Of a stretch of 64,000 nt of DNA, positions 1-9,571 are shown one piece after another. Position 1 is the stretch's first letter, and the number at the start of each line of letters is the position of its first letter. The notes beneath the pieces are model-generated. The model made no database searches. It saw nothing but the letters and a program-made list of their open reading frames with translations, and was not told the DNA's origin. The stretch comes from Muriicola sp041358175 (GTDB lineage: Bacteria; Bacteroidota; Bacteroidia; Flavobacteriales; Flavobacteriaceae): contig NZ_JBGKBE010000007.1 in NCBI RefSeq assembly GCF_041358175.1, forward strand, positions 117,196-181,195, given 5' to 3'. The translations under genes were made by a program, and so were the position numbers.

Positions 1-1568
1 AGCAGAACCTGGCCCTGACACAGACCAATAACTTATCATCTTCCATCTCCTATTCGAAAACTTTTCCGGCCTATCCTTCGGTAAATATGAGTTTGACGGC
101 AACGCATAACCAGAACACAAACACCAATGTAGTTGATGTTACCCTGCCTACCCTGCAGGCAAGTATGGAACGTGTATTTCCCTTCGCCCCGCGGGAAGGA
201 ATCAAAAAAGGAGCTTTGCAGAACATCAACTTTCAATACGATCTCAATGGGAGAAACAGCATCAGAACAAATGATGAGGATTTCCTGACCGGTAAAATGT
301 TCGACGATGCAAAGGTAGGTGTCAGACATAGGATTCCTATAAGCACCAATTTCAAGGTGGCCAAGCATTTTAGTGTAACTATGGGTGGGAATTATGAAGA
401 TATCTGGTCGCTCCAGACTTTTGGGCAGCGATTTGATCCCGATTCCCAGACCGTTGTAACAGACACCATAAGTGGTTTTGACCGCTATAATCAATACAAC
501 TTTAGTGCTAGTGTGGGAACTACTCTTTACGGAACCTTCACTTTTGGGGAGGGAAAAAAATTCCAGGCACTTAGACATGTAGTCAGACCTACGGTAAGTT
601 ATGGATACGCTCCTTCTTTTGAGCAGTATTACGACGAATACCTAAATGAAGTTAGTGGTGATATTGTCCAATACAGTCGTTTTCAGAATACAATTTACGG
701 AGCGCCCCGACTTGGAAAATCCAATGCCCTGACATTTTCACTGCAAAACACTCTTGAGGCAAAAGTGCGGGATAAGGATTCAACAGCAACCGAACCTAAA
801 AAGATACAGCTCCTCAACAGCCTTAATTTCTCATCAGGGTACAACTTTGAAGCCGATTCCTTAAAAATTAGTCCGGTTAGCATGAGTGGGGGTACCAATT
901 TGCTGAAAAACAAAATGTCTGTAAACTTCGGCGCCAGCCTTGATCCTTATGCTATTGACAATAATGGTAGGAGAATAAATACCTTTAATATTAATAATGG
1001 CGGGAGTCTTTTGAGGCTTACAAATGCAAGGATGAATATCAGTTACAATATCAGTAGCAAGGATTTCGGAGCAAAGGACGAGGATGACAGAGAAGAGGAG
1101 GATCCTTATGACGGCCAGAATTACGTGGCAGCCAGCGGGGGAAGGACGGATGACCTTTTTGGTGCTGCCGACAATTTTAATGAGAGTAGTTTTAAAAATC
1201 GTGACCCTGACGATATAGAAAACCCCAGGTACAGAACAAAGATTCCCTGGGACCTGAGGCTTCAATATGCAGCGAACTACAATAACAGTAACCGACAAAA
1301 CGAATTCTCGAGCCATTCCCTGATGTTTTCGGGAAATATAGAGTTGGCTCCGCGCTGGAAGGTAGGAGTTTCGTCAGGTTATGATATTAAAAACCAAGGT
1401 TTTACGGTAACCCAATTGCGATTTGAACGCGACCTAAAGAGTTTTAATCTGCGATTTAACTGGACACCTTTCGGCGACTTTGAACGCTGGTATTTCTTTA
1501 TTGGGATCAAGAGTTCCATTTTGCAGGATCTCAAATGGGAAAACCGGAGTCAGCCACCCAGAAGATAA
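1..1568 (+). CDS. lptD: LPS-assembly protein LptD, C-terminal part (5' end outside window)
   Basis: The reading frame is open from base 3 and has no start in the window, so this is the C-terminal part of a longer outer-membrane protein. What is visible is a long series of alternating polar/aromatic beta-strands and an acidic loop (about residues 330-385 counted from the Met at base 87). It closes with WTPFGDFERWYFFIGIKSS, a C-terminal signature I associate with Bacteroidota LptD. LptD is the barrel that inserts lipopolysaccharide into the outer leaflet with LptE. ridA follows 19 bases downstream, a neighbour I have seen for lptD in flavobacteria. Other long barrel proteins such as SprA-like translocon components were considered, but the ending fits LptD better. 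The missing N-terminal OstA-like domain cannot be checked here. Confidence 0.75.
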   Translation, partial: QNLALTQTNNLSSSISYSKTFPAYPSVNMSLTATHNQNTNTNVVDVTLPTLQASMERVFPFAPREGIKKGALQNINFQYDLNGRNSIRTNDEDFLTGKMFDDAKVGVRHRIPISTNFKVAKHFSVTMGGNYEDIWSLQTFGQRFDPDSQTVVTDTISGFDRYNQYNFSASVGTTLYGTFTFGEGKKFQALRHVVRPTVSYGYAPSFEQYYDEYLNEVSGDIVQYSRFQNTIYGAPRLGKSNALTFSLQNTLEAKVRDKDSTATEPKKIQLLNSLNFSSGYNFEADSLKISPVSMSGGTNLLKNKMSVNFGASLDPYAIDNNGRRINTFNINNGGSLLRLTNARMNISYNISSKDFGAKDEDDREEEDPYDGQNYVAASGGRTDDLFGAADNFNESSFKNRDPDDIENPRYRTKIPWDLRLQYAANYNNSNRQNEFSSHSLMFSGNIELAPRWKVGVSSGYDIKNQGFTVTQLRFERDLKSFNLRFNWTPFGDFERWYFFIGIKSSILQDLKWENRSQPPRR

Positions 1569-1587
1569 ACCCAAAATACTACAGGAA

Positions 1588-1974
1588 ATGAGCAGTAGAA
1601 AAATTATTCACACTTCCAAAGCCCCTTCCCCCATCGGGCCTTATAGTCAGGCCATACTAGCCGGCAATACTCTTTTTATTTCCGGCCAGATCGCCCTGGA
1701 TCCGAATAGCGGGGAACTGATTGAAGGAGATATTAAAGAGGAGACCAGAAAATGCATGGAAAACCTCAGAGCAATTCTTACCAAGGCCAGTATGAGCTTT
1801 GAACAGGTTGTTAAGGCTTCTATTTTTGTAAAGGATATGAAGCAATTTGCAGAAATCAATGAAGTTTACGCTTCTTATTTTGATTCGGATTACGCTCCTG
1901 CCCGTGAAACGGTTGAAGTTGCCAATCTCCCGAAGTTTGTCAATGTGGAGATCTCGATGATCGCGATCAGATAG
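1588..1974 (+). CDS. ridA: RidA family reactive intermediate/imine deaminase
   Basis: This 128-residue protein matches the usual length of the YjgF/YER057c/UK114 family. RidA hydrolyses reactive 2-aminoacrylate and related enamine/imine intermediates released by PLP enzymes. The family pattern is clear: the start APSPIGPYSQA, the segment LFISGQIALDP, the middle CMENLRAIL, and the end region PARETVEVANLP containing the conserved Arg that binds the substrate carboxylate. I chose the ATG at 1588; the upstream in-frame TTG would add 36 residues that overlap lptD and have no family counterpart. It is probably co-transcribed with lptD. Its last 8 bases overlap tail-to-tail with the kinase gene on the other strand. 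Confidence 0.93.
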   Translation: MSSRKIIHTSKAPSPIGPYSQAILAGNTLFISGQIALDPNSGELIEGDIKEETRKCMENLRAILTKASMSFEQVVKASIFVKDMKQFAEINEVYASYFDSDYAPARETVEVANLPKFVNVEISMIAIR

Positions 1975-2818
1975 TTGCTTTGTGGAATTCAACCAGGCCT
2001 TCAATGGGTCGTTGTCTGATAACTCCGGTTACAAGATCGTTCCGTTCCAGTACGGCTTTTAACTCATCACGCAGGAAATAGGCGATACTCCCTACAAAAT
2101 GAATGGGCACCTTGGTAGCCAGCTCGAACTGCATAATATAGTTATTTACAAACTGCTGTAATCCCTTGTCTATTACTCCTTTGCAATAAGGATGGTCCTT
2201 GTTTTCAATCAGAAAACGGGCAAAAGTAGCCAGGTAGGTATTTGGGTTGGGCTGTTTGTAGAGGTTTTCCTTGATCACATCCGGATCGAGGTTGTATTCA
2301 CTGGCAAATTTATGACCTAAGGCCTGAGGCATCTTATGGAAGTAATAATCCCGAATCAGTTTTCTTCCAAAAAAGTTACCACTTCCATCGTCCATGGGGA
2401 TGTACCCCAGGGAAATCACCTTTTGAAATAATTGGTGACCATCGTAGTAACTGCAATTAGAGCCCGTTCCCAGGATACATACTATTCCCTGATATCCTAC
2501 CTTGGTTGTTGAATAGATCGCAGCATAGGTATCTTCCTTTACCTCAATCTTGGCATTAGTGAAAAACGATTTAAAGATATTCCGCAGAAACTTCTTCATC
2601 CGATCTGTACCGCAACCGGCTCCGTAAAAATAAAGTCGTTTAACCTTGGATTTACTCTTTGAAATCTCAAAGTTATTTGCCAGTCGATCTTCGATGACCT
2701 CCCTGGTTAATACTTCCGGACTCAGGCCAAGGGTTTGCGTCATAAAAACCTCTTCGCCTTTTTCATCCAGTGCGATCCAGTCTGCTTTTGTTGCTCCGCT
2801 ATCTACTATTAATATCAT
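1967..2818 (-). CDS. BadF/BadG/BcrA/BcrD ATPase family, N-acetylglucosamine-kinase-like
   Basis: This 283-residue protein has an ASKHA (actin/hexokinase-type) fold. The N-terminal MILIVDSGATKADW is the phosphate-1 loop, and ILGTGSNCSYYDG near residue 115 is the phosphate-2 loop. IPMDDGSGNFFGR follows, as in GlcNAc kinases. The likely reaction is ATP-dependent phosphorylation of an amino sugar such as N-acetylglucosamine from wall recycling, but the substrate cannot be read from the sequence. The gene lies 81 bases downstream of gapA on the same strand, so read-through from the pfkA-gapA unit is possible. Its 3' end overlaps ridA convergently. Confidence 0.85.
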   Translation of the reverse strand: MILIVDSGATKADWIALDEKGEEVFMTQTLGLSPEVLTREVIEDRLANNFEISKSKSKVKRLYFYGAGCGTDRMKKFLRNIFKSFFTNAKIEVKEDTYAAIYSTTKVGYQGIVCILGTGSNCSYYDGHQLFQKVISLGYIPMDDGSGNFFGRKLIRDYYFHKMPQALGHKFASEYNLDPDVIKENLYKQPNPNTYLATFARFLIENKDHPYCKGVIDKGLQQFVNNYIMQFELATKVPIHFVGSIAYFLRDELKAVLERNDLVTGVIRQRPIEGLVEFHKATI

Positions 2819-2837
2819 AGAATTACGCTTAAAAAAG

Positions 2838-2878
2838 AAATCCTTAAAATAAGCAAAATATACCTATTCTAAGGATTT
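2838..2878 (-). terminator. Possible weak terminator/attenuating stem after gapA
   Basis: A 9-bp inverted repeat (AAATCCTTA at 2838-2846, TAAGGATTT at 2870-2878) separates gapA from the downstream kinase gene. On the minus strand it is followed by a T-rich run. The loop is long (23 bases), so this is only a possible site of partial termination. Confidence 0.35.
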
Positions 2879-2899
2879 TTTAGAGTTAAGAATCAGCCC

Positions 2900-3901
2900 T
2901 TAGAGCTTGTGGATATATTGAGCCAGGTCTACTAATTTATTGGAGTATCCTGCTTCGTTATCGTACCATGAAATCACTTTAAAAAATCTCGGATTCAATT
3001 CGATTCCTGCATCGGCATCAAATATGCTGGTTCTGGGGTCACCGACAAAATCCTGAGAAACAACAAGTTCTTCCGTATATCCAAGAATTCCTTTTAATTC
3101 TCCTTCGGAGGCTGTTTTAAAGGCTTTTTTAATCTCCTCATAGGAAGTATCTTTCTGAAGTTTTACAGTAAGGTCCACCACTGAAACATCTGCCGTAGGC
3201 ACCCTGAATGCCATTCCGGTAAGTTTTCCTTCCAGTGCAGGAATAACCTTTGTTACAGCTTTTGCCGCACCTGTCGAGGCAGGTATAATATTAAGCATGG
3301 CACTTCTACCGCCTCTGTAATCCTTTCTTGAAGGACCGTCTACGGTGAGCTGTGTAGCTGTGGTGGCGTGAACTGTAGTCATCAGTGCTTCTTCAATTCC
3401 AAAGGAATCATTAAGTACTTTGGCCATTGGCGCCAGACAGTTTGTGGTACAGGAAGCGTTGGAAACGATTTTGTCCGAAGCTTTTACTTCCTTATGGTTC
3501 ACTCCCATGACAAACATAGGCGCATCTTTTGATGGTGCAGAGATCACTACTTTTTTAGCCCCGCCATCGATGTGATATTGAGCAGTTTCCATCGTAGTGA
3601 AAATACCGGTACATTCCGCAACAATATCCACTCCTACGGCATCCCATTTTACATTTTTTGGATCCCTTTCTGCTGTAATCCTTACAGTTTTCCCATCAAC
3701 AACCAGATGGCCATCTTTAACATCCACTGTTCCGTCAAACCTTCCGTGTACTGAATCGTATTTCAGGAGGTAGGCCAGGTGCTCTACGTCCAGAAGGTCA
3801 TTGATTGCAACTACCTCAATCCCATCTCTTTTTACGATAGATCTGAGGACCAATCTTCCAATTCTACCAAATCCGTTTATTCCTACTTTTAATGTTGCCA
3901 T
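2900..3901 (-). CDS. gapA: Type I glyceraldehyde-3-phosphate dehydrogenase
   Basis: This 333-residue cytoplasmic glycolytic enzyme oxidises glyceraldehyde-3-phosphate to 1,3-bisphosphoglycerate with NAD+. The N-terminal NGFGRIGRL is the Rossmann dinucleotide loop. The Asp in AINDLLD at the end of the second strand favours NAD over NADP. SNASCTTNCLAPMAK contains the catalytic Cys, and HATTATQ supplies the His that activates it. The end WYDNEAGYSNKLVDL is typical. The length is standard and there are no disruptions. It lies 10 bases downstream of pfkA on the same strand, so the two form a glycolytic operon. Confidence 0.97.
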   Translation of the reverse strand: MATLKVGINGFGRIGRLVLRSIVKRDGIEVVAINDLLDVEHLAYLLKYDSVHGRFDGTVDVKDGHLVVDGKTVRITAERDPKNVKWDAVGVDIVAECTGIFTTMETAQYHIDGGAKKVVISAPSKDAPMFVMGVNHKEVKASDKIVSNASCTTNCLAPMAKVLNDSFGIEEALMTTVHATTATQLTVDGPSRKDYRGGRSAMLNIIPASTGAAKAVTKVIPALEGKLTGMAFRVPTADVSVVDLTVKLQKDTSYEEIKKAFKTASEGELKGILGYTEELVVSQDFVGDPRTSIFDADAGIELNPRFFKVISWYDNEAGYSNKLVDLAQYIHKL

Positions 3902-3911
3902 ATTCTTTCTT

Positions 3912-4901
3912 TTATGTACTCATTATATCGGAGACTCTTATGAGCTCCTTGTTTATTTTCGTTTTTCCTTTGATCGCTTCACTTATCGGAGTAAAAGCAA
4001 TATCGTCATCCAGGATTCCTACCATAAGGTTTGTCTTTCCATCCAAAAGTGCTTCTACCGCCTTCACTCCCATCCTGCTTGCCAGTACTCTGTCAAAACA
4101 AGTGGGTGAACCCCCGCGCTGCATATGCCCCAGTACACAAACACGCACGTCGTAGATGGGAAGGTTTTCTTCTACATATTCCTTTAGCTGAAAGACATTT
4201 TTACCGGTAGTTGTATCCCCTTCGGCTACAACCACAATACTAGAAGACTTCCCGGTGAGTTTGCTTCGCTTAAGGGAATCTAAAAGACGTTCCAGACCCA
4301 GGTTTTCCTCTGGTATCAGAATTTCTTCCGCTCCTGCTCCTACCCCTGCATTTAATGCAATATGACCTACATCTCTTCCCATTACCTCAACAAAAAATAG
4401 TCGGTGATGAGAACTGGCCGTATCGCGGATCTTATCTATGACCTCCATAGCCGTATTGATAGCCGTATCGAAACCAAGGGTATAACGGGTGCCGAATATA
4501 TCGTTGTCAATAGTTCCGGGTATTCCTATGACAGGTATGCCAAATTCTTCATTAAATAAAAGGGCACCTGTGAAACTACCGTCACCCCCAATTACGACCA
4601 TGGCGTCTACACCTTCCGATTTGAGCTGATCGTATGCTTTCTGTCTTCCTTCCTTTGTCCTGAACTCTTCACAGCGGGCAGATTTTAATATGGTGCCTCC
4701 TTTGTTGATAATATTATTGACACTTCGAGCATTCATGGGAAGGAAATCCCCCTCAATCATTCCTTCATATCCCCTGTAAATCCCTACGCAATCAATTTTC
4801 ATAAAGGCACAGGTACGAACGACTGATCTGATGGCAGCATTCATTCCGGGAGAGTCTCCTCCGGAGGTAAAAACCGCTACTTTCTGAATTTTTGCTTCCA
4901 T
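3912..4901 (-). CDS. pfkA: ATP-dependent 6-phosphofructokinase
   Basis: This 329-residue enzyme phosphorylates fructose-6-phosphate to fructose-1,6-bisphosphate. It shows the bacterial PfkA motifs in order: TSGGDSPGMNAAIR (ATP site), IGGDGSFTGA, GIPGTIDNDI with the catalytic Asp, and MGRDVGHIAL. The Gly in GGDGS, rather than Asp, points to ATP and not pyrophosphate as donor. MQRGGSPTCFDR lies in the C-terminal sugar-phosphate site. Downstream gapA starts only 10 bases away. A TAnnTTTG element sits just upstream of the ATG, so this is the head of a pfkA-gapA operon. Confidence 0.97.
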   Translation of the reverse strand: MEAKIQKVAVFTSGGDSPGMNAAIRSVVRTCAFMKIDCVGIYRGYEGMIEGDFLPMNARSVNNIINKGGTILKSARCEEFRTKEGRQKAYDQLKSEGVDAMVVIGGDGSFTGALLFNEEFGIPVIGIPGTIDNDIFGTRYTLGFDTAINTAMEVIDKIRDTASSHHRLFFVEVMGRDVGHIALNAGVGAGAEEILIPEENLGLERLLDSLKRSKLTGKSSSIVVVAEGDTTTGKNVFQLKEYVEENLPIYDVRVCVLGHMQRGGSPTCFDRVLASRMGVKAVEALLDGKTNLMVGILDDDIAFTPISEAIKGKTKINKELIRVSDIMST

Positions 4902-4917
4902 AAAAAATTTCGAAGTT

Positions 4918-4925
4918 CAAAAATA
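4918..4925 (-). promoter_or_regulatory. Bacteroidota -10 element upstream of pfkA
   Basis: On the minus strand the bases read TATTTTTG, an exact match to the Bacteroidota sigma-A -10 consensus TAnnTTTG, about 17 bases before the pfkA start codon. No convincing -33 TTG is at the usual spacing, so the call rests on the -10 element and its position. Confidence 0.5.
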
Positions 4926-5049
4926 GCAAACAATTATGAAATCATAGTATATACAAAGGCTTAATTGCCATTTATCAACTAATCAAACGATGTAGTTTAA
5001 TAAAAATAAAGGAATGGTTTACAATATTGCGGAAATAACAATTGTTGTT

Positions 5050-8000
5050 CTATTCCTGATCTGGAAGTGTCTTCGGTTTCTGATAAAACTTAATCAGACT
5101 GTCCCTGCCCATTGTCGCCCTTGTTTGTTCAACTTTTAACTTGGTATCCTGACTCTCCTGCTTGGGTTTAAACACTTTACGCAGTAGATCGTTGAAGGTA
5201 TTAAAATCTACTTCATATGATAAACCTACCCCCTGGGTATAGCCGGTCTGGTCTGCCAGGAATTGCTGGATTTCATTTTCACGGTTAAAGATCTTAGCCC
5301 TCAAGGTTCCCTCTTCGTTTAAAAGCACCTGTACTTCCACATCTCCGGCCACAACGGTTTCACTGACACCTCCTACCGGAACACCGAACCGACCGTTAAA
5401 CAATACTCTGTCACTTATCCTGGTCGATACCGTAACCCCCAGCCTGTTCTCGGTCTGTATCTGAGTGGGGTCTAGGGTACCCTGTTCCAGAGAAAAGCCA
5501 AAATCAAATTTATCGTTACCCCCACCCAGAAGGGAATTTACCAGGCCTGAAGCTGTCTGGATGAGATTTCCGGTTACTGCCTGCTGGTTCAAACCACTTC
5601 CTTCATCCACAAAGGTGCCCTGGGCAAGCAGGAAAAAGGCGTTGCGCTCTTCCACCGTTGGATCCTGAAGCTTGTATTCCAGCTCCGACTGTACGATGGA
5701 ACTTGTACCCGGAAATTCTATGTTAAAATCGATGGTGGGCCGCTCCAGTTCTCCTGTAAGCTGCACCACCACATCAGTGGATATTCGTCTGGTGACCCCA
5801 GAATTATCGAGAAGGGGCGCCGGATTTGCCGTGAGCGAATACACAGCTTCCATATTTAACTGGGCGGCGAGGGGAGTACCATCCCATACGATACTTCCAC
5901 CCGGTTTAACATTAAATGACTTGTCAATGACCCCCCCGAAACGGTAATTGTACGTCCCGGTCACAACTACAAAATCCCCGAACATATTAAATTTACCCTT
6001 GGTATTTATTTCGATGAGAAGAATCCCTTCCCCTGTTCCCTTCAGGGATGACCCGGTTTTCTGATCAACCACTATTTCCACTTCGGCATCAGGTGTAACG
6101 TCGAGGTCAAAATTGAGTTCGAGGCCTTCGTAATCCTGCAGGGTCTTTTCAATTTCAAAGGTTTGCTGATCCTTCTTTTCTATAAAATTGATAAAGGAGT
6201 AATCTCCCACAGAAGCTACATCGCTCAGAGGGATTTTAAGGGAAGTACCTTCAGCGGTTTCGCCGTTGACCTTAATTGTTAGAGCCTTTGTGGGGCCAAA
6301 TATCCTCCCTTCCCCGTTAAGGTACCCGGTTCCGTAATACAACACCTCCTCCTCATAAGGTGTATTGAGAATCAGGAATCGATTGTTATTGGTATTCACA
6401 TCGAGATCAAGGCTCCAGTCGTCCCAGAATTGATGCTTGATCGTACCGTCGAGTTCGGCCGTGGTATTCATGGCAATATCCGTCAGTTGAATATTTTCAA
6501 AATCGAAAGTCTGGTTATACAGGCGAACACTAGAGTTCGGCCCGAATTGGTAATCTACATTGAGGTAAGGTATGGCAATACCTGCATCATTTAAACTGAG
6601 GAGGCCACTGATATCGGGATTTCGCAAATCGCCTTTGATCTGAGCCGTGCCATTGAGCAATCCCCGGATGTTGGTAATGACTCCTTCCCCAAGCGGACTA
6701 AAAGGTTCGAGGCTGAAGTTGTTAAAATTAGCCATCAGATCGGCATCCGGAATATCATTCCTGTTGCTGAAATTTCCTAACAGACTGAATTTTTCAATGC
6801 CATTATCAGAGATTTGTGAATTTACCACGTACTCGGTAAGATCTCTGTTCCCTACAATGCCAATACTCAACTCGCCAAGTGGAATTTCATTAACTCCGAA
6901 ATCTGAAATTTGCAGGTTACAGGAGGGTAAATAAATATCATCCTTCTGAAGGATATTTAAAGTTCCGTTGATCTCCCCCTGAAGTTTAAGGCTGTCTATG
7001 GTCGGAGTAATTTTATTCAGGGAAACAATCTTAAAATCAAGCTGAAGATCTTTATAGGTAGAATCGGCCAGTTCGCCCCTTAATCTTATTTGTTCCCGGT
7101 TGTCATTATTCATTACGATTTCCTGGATCTGAATGCTGTCTAGCGATCTGCTGATGATGACCTTGTTTTTCTGATCTCCATCTTTATTAAGGATCCAGGT
7201 ATTTCCTTTAAAACTAACATCAGAGCGTTTTAGACCTATGACCGAACGGTTCTGTGCATTGAAGGTGTGGTAAAAGTTAAGGTTATAACTGTCGTTGAAA
7301 TCCCTTCCACCTTTAAATTCCGTTCTGAAGAAGAGGGTGTCAGAAAGTGTGGTGTTGATCAGATTAAAGTCTTTAAGGTCATAGTAGACTGATTTGACAT
7401 CGGATACCGACACATAGGTATTGAAAAGGGGGTTTTTATTGTCAATCTTTACGTCTATACTATCAAAGACATTATCAAAGGCAGCTATCCGTGGTGATTT
7501 AAAGTTGAGCTTAAAGTCGCCCTCATCGGCAACAATATTGCCTCTAATAAACGTATTGGGATCAAAGGCCACCTGAGGAAAAAATACGTCTACAATCTTG
7601 TTGTAGATTTTAAAATTGAAATCGAGTACCTGTCCCTCCGAAATTTCGAAGGGTTTGTAATTGGTGTAAATACTACCTATGGAATTTCTTAGGAGCTTGT
7701 CGAGTTCGTTGACCTTGAAACGACCCCTCATAAACCCTGTTATGATATCAGGAGAATTTATTTCAACGGTCCTGATACTGTCCTGATCAAAGGAAGAGGT
7801 TACTTTAAAATCTTCAAAGTAATAGGTATTGTTGATGTTCTGATAGTTGGTGTTCGAAAAGGAAACATTCCCCACAACATCATCGAGATTACTTCCGGAA
7901 ATATCCATTTTAACATCCCCTTTAAATACCGATACGCTATCTCTTATGAAGTTCAGTTTCTTTAAGTCGGCATAGGCCACTGAGGCATTAAAATTAAAGT

Positions 8001-9468
8001 TATTCACGGTGCCCCCGAAGTCGGCCAGCCCCTTAAATTCAAAATTAAAATTGGGATCTTTGGCTACCAGTGAACCGTCGAACAATTGGTCTTTCAGGAT
8101 ACCTGAAACGGCAACATCCTGGTAATTGTAGTCGTTGAAGTCGATCGTATACACCTGTCCGATTACTTCGGTATTCAACTTATCCTGGGCAAACCCCTGC
8201 CCTTCCACATTGACGTCCATGGAAGCCAGCCCCAGACTCTTGTCATTGACGAATCTACCTAGATCAAAATCTATAAGGGATACAAATCCCTTGTATCGGG
8301 CATTATCGATATTGTCGACATCCGTAAGGGTGAGGTCTACATAACTACTTCCCAGACTGCTGTTTATATTTACCCTCGACCTTACGGATGATTCTGTGAT
8401 AGTGGCATCTCCCCTTACGGTGAACTGGCCTAGTTTGGAAAATGTGCTGGGGATTGAAGTACCCAGTACTTCGGGCATCAGTGACCTAAGTTCGTAATAG
8501 CTGGTAGTAATATTCTTGATGCCCGCTTCAAGGACGAAGGGTTCGCTTTTAGTAAAAAGATTTTTAAAATTAAAGTCCCCCCGGATTCCGGTATTCTCTG
8601 TAGTTAGAAATACTTCGTTCACATTTAGATCGTTCAGCACTCCGTTCAGGGATGCTGAAAACAGTACTTCCTTTCCTGTCCCGAACTGGTCACTCAGCGT
8701 ATTGATGTCATCAAGAGAAACCTTAGAATCAACAAAGTTGGCTGTGAGATTCACCTTGTCAATGAATTGGGCAAAATCTTCACGGTTATAGTCAAAAACC
8801 AGGTTTCCGATAAGATGGGATTTTGGCGTCATAATCTCAAGCGAATCAAAACGCATCTGTTGCTTGGTGTATTTAAATGAAGTGCCCAGCTTACTGAGTT
8901 CTATCCCCCTTTTGCTTTTAAATGACAAAGCTTCAATCTCCGATGTTACCTCCGGCCCAAGAATCTGAAATTCCCGGGCATTGAGATTGAGATTTCTAAA
9001 ATTAAGGGTTTCTTCTTTTTCCAGGTTTTCATCGATCAGCCGAAAGACACTATTCTTTATATCGATATCTGAAGAGGAGAGGTAAAAAGGTGGACTACCC
9101 GGAGCTCTGGGCTTGTTGTCATCTAATTTTGCGACAAAAACATCGAGGTTGGTACTGGTCTCACCCTGGTAGGTTCTGAGCTTAAAATTGAGGCCGTCAA
9201 TATCAATTGCCCCGAATTCCAGGCTACCGGCCAGCAGATTCCGGATACTGAGGATGGAAGTGTTTAATTCTTCAATATAAATCAAAGTATCCTGTTGATA
9301 GTCCTGAATATAGATTCCTTTCAGGGCCGTGTCCCAGGAAATCAGAGACACTCGCAACCGATCAATATTGATATTGGTTCCAAACTCCTCGTTAATCGAT
9401 CTGGTAGCATAATTAGCCAGATTAGTCTGGACAACCGGCAAAGAAAGAATAATGGAGCTTAAGACCAA
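5050..9468 (-). CDS. tamB: TamB-like translocation/assembly module (AsmA/DUF490 superfamily)
   Basis: This protein of at least 1472 residues has one N-terminal hydrophobic anchor followed by a very long beta-rich region. The C-terminal third has the TamB/DUF490 pattern, with GDFVVVTGTYNYRFGG and GVTVSTRISDRVLFNGRFGV. TamB-family proteins span the periplasm from the inner membrane and act in outer-membrane protein assembly or phospholipid transport. The start is uncertain. The frame remains open to 9567 without any ATG, adding a basic stretch (RPIKKLRKIGIRILL) that would complete a normal membrane anchor. The TTG at 9468 used here would cut that anchor. Extension would overlap the tsaD promoter on the other strand. 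Confidence 0.87.
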   Translation of the reverse strand: MVLSSIILSLPVVQTNLANYATRSINEEFGTNINIDRLRVSLISWDTALKGIYIQDYQQDTLIYIEELNTSILSIRNLLAGSLEFGAIDIDGLNFKLRTYQGETSTNLDVFVAKLDDNKPRAPGSPPFYLSSSDIDIKNSVFRLIDENLEKEETLNFRNLNLNAREFQILGPEVTSEIEALSFKSKRGIELSKLGTSFKYTKQQMRFDSLEIMTPKSHLIGNLVFDYNREDFAQFIDKVNLTANFVDSKVSLDDINTLSDQFGTGKEVLFSASLNGVLNDLNVNEVFLTTENTGIRGDFNFKNLFTKSEPFVLEAGIKNITTSYYELRSLMPEVLGTSIPSTFSKLGQFTVRGDATITESSVRSRVNINSSLGSSYVDLTLTDVDNIDNARYKGFVSLIDFDLGRFVNDKSLGLASMDVNVEGQGFAQDKLNTEVIGQVYTIDFNDYNYQDVAVSGILKDQLFDGSLVAKDPNFNFEFKGLADFGGTVNNFNFNASVAYADLKKLNFIRDSVSVFKGDVKMDISGSNLDDVVGNVSFSNTNYQNINNTYYFEDFKVTSSFDQDSIRTVEINSPDIITGFMRGRFKVNELDKLLRNSIGSIYTNYKPFEISEGQVLDFNFKIYNKIVDVFFPQVAFDPNTFIRGNIVADEGDFKLNFKSPRIAAFDNVFDSIDVKIDNKNPLFNTYVSVSDVKSVYYDLKDFNLINTTLSDTLFFRTEFKGGRDFNDSYNLNFYHTFNAQNRSVIGLKRSDVSFKGNTWILNKDGDQKNKVIISRSLDSIQIQEIVMNNDNREQIRLRGELADSTYKDLQLDFKIVSLNKITPTIDSLKLQGEINGTLNILQKDDIYLPSCNLQISDFGVNEIPLGELSIGIVGNRDLTEYVVNSQISDNGIEKFSLLGNFSNRNDIPDADLMANFNNFSLEPFSPLGEGVITNIRGLLNGTAQIKGDLRNPDISGLLSLNDAGIAIPYLNVDYQFGPNSSVRLYNQTFDFENIQLTDIAMNTTAELDGTIKHQFWDDWSLDLDVNTNNNRFLILNTPYEEEVLYYGTGYLNGEGRIFGPTKALTIKVNGETAEGTSLKIPLSDVASVGDYSFINFIEKKDQQTFEIEKTLQDYEGLELNFDLDVTPDAEVEIVVDQKTGSSLKGTGEGILLIEINTKGKFNMFGDFVVVTGTYNYRFGGVIDKSFNVKPGGSIVWDGTPLAAQLNMEAVYSLTANPAPLLDNSGVTRRISTDVVVQLTGELERPTIDFNIEFPGTSSIVQSELEYKLQDPTVEERNAFFLLAQGTFVDEGSGLNQQAVTGNLIQTASGLVNSLLGGGNDKFDFGFSLEQGTLDPTQIQTENRLGVTVSTRISDRVLFNGRFGVPVGGVSETVVAGDVEVQVLLNEEGTLRAKIFNRENEIQQFLADQTGYTQGVGLSYEVDFNTFNDLLRKVFKPKQESQDTKLKVEQTRATMGRDSLIKFYQKPKTLPDQE

Positions 9469-9517
9469 GACCAGTAATACCGTCAGCAGTATTCTAATCC
9501 CTATTTTTCTTAATTTT

Positions 9518-9544
9518 TTGATAGGACGATATGATTTACCTTTG
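9518..9544 (+). promoter_or_regulatory. Promoter of tsaD (-33 TTG, -10 TACCTTTG)
   Basis: TACCTTTG at 9537-9544 is an exact TAnnTTTG match. A TTG at 9518-9520 lies 16 bases upstream, near the Bacteroidota -33/-10 spacing. Transcription would begin around 9551, about 20 bases before the tsaD GTG. The element lies over the N-terminal end of divergent tamB. Confidence 0.6.
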
Positions 9545-9571
9545 TGCGACCAATAATTATTCCAAAGCTAG

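Noticed and set aside
36..578. Minus-strand 180-codon frame over lptD
   Set aside because: It lies wholly inside lptD in antisense and has no recognisable protein features.
861..1316. Minus-strand 151-codon frame inside lptD
   Set aside because: The antisense frame lies within a real coding region and shows no known motif or leader.
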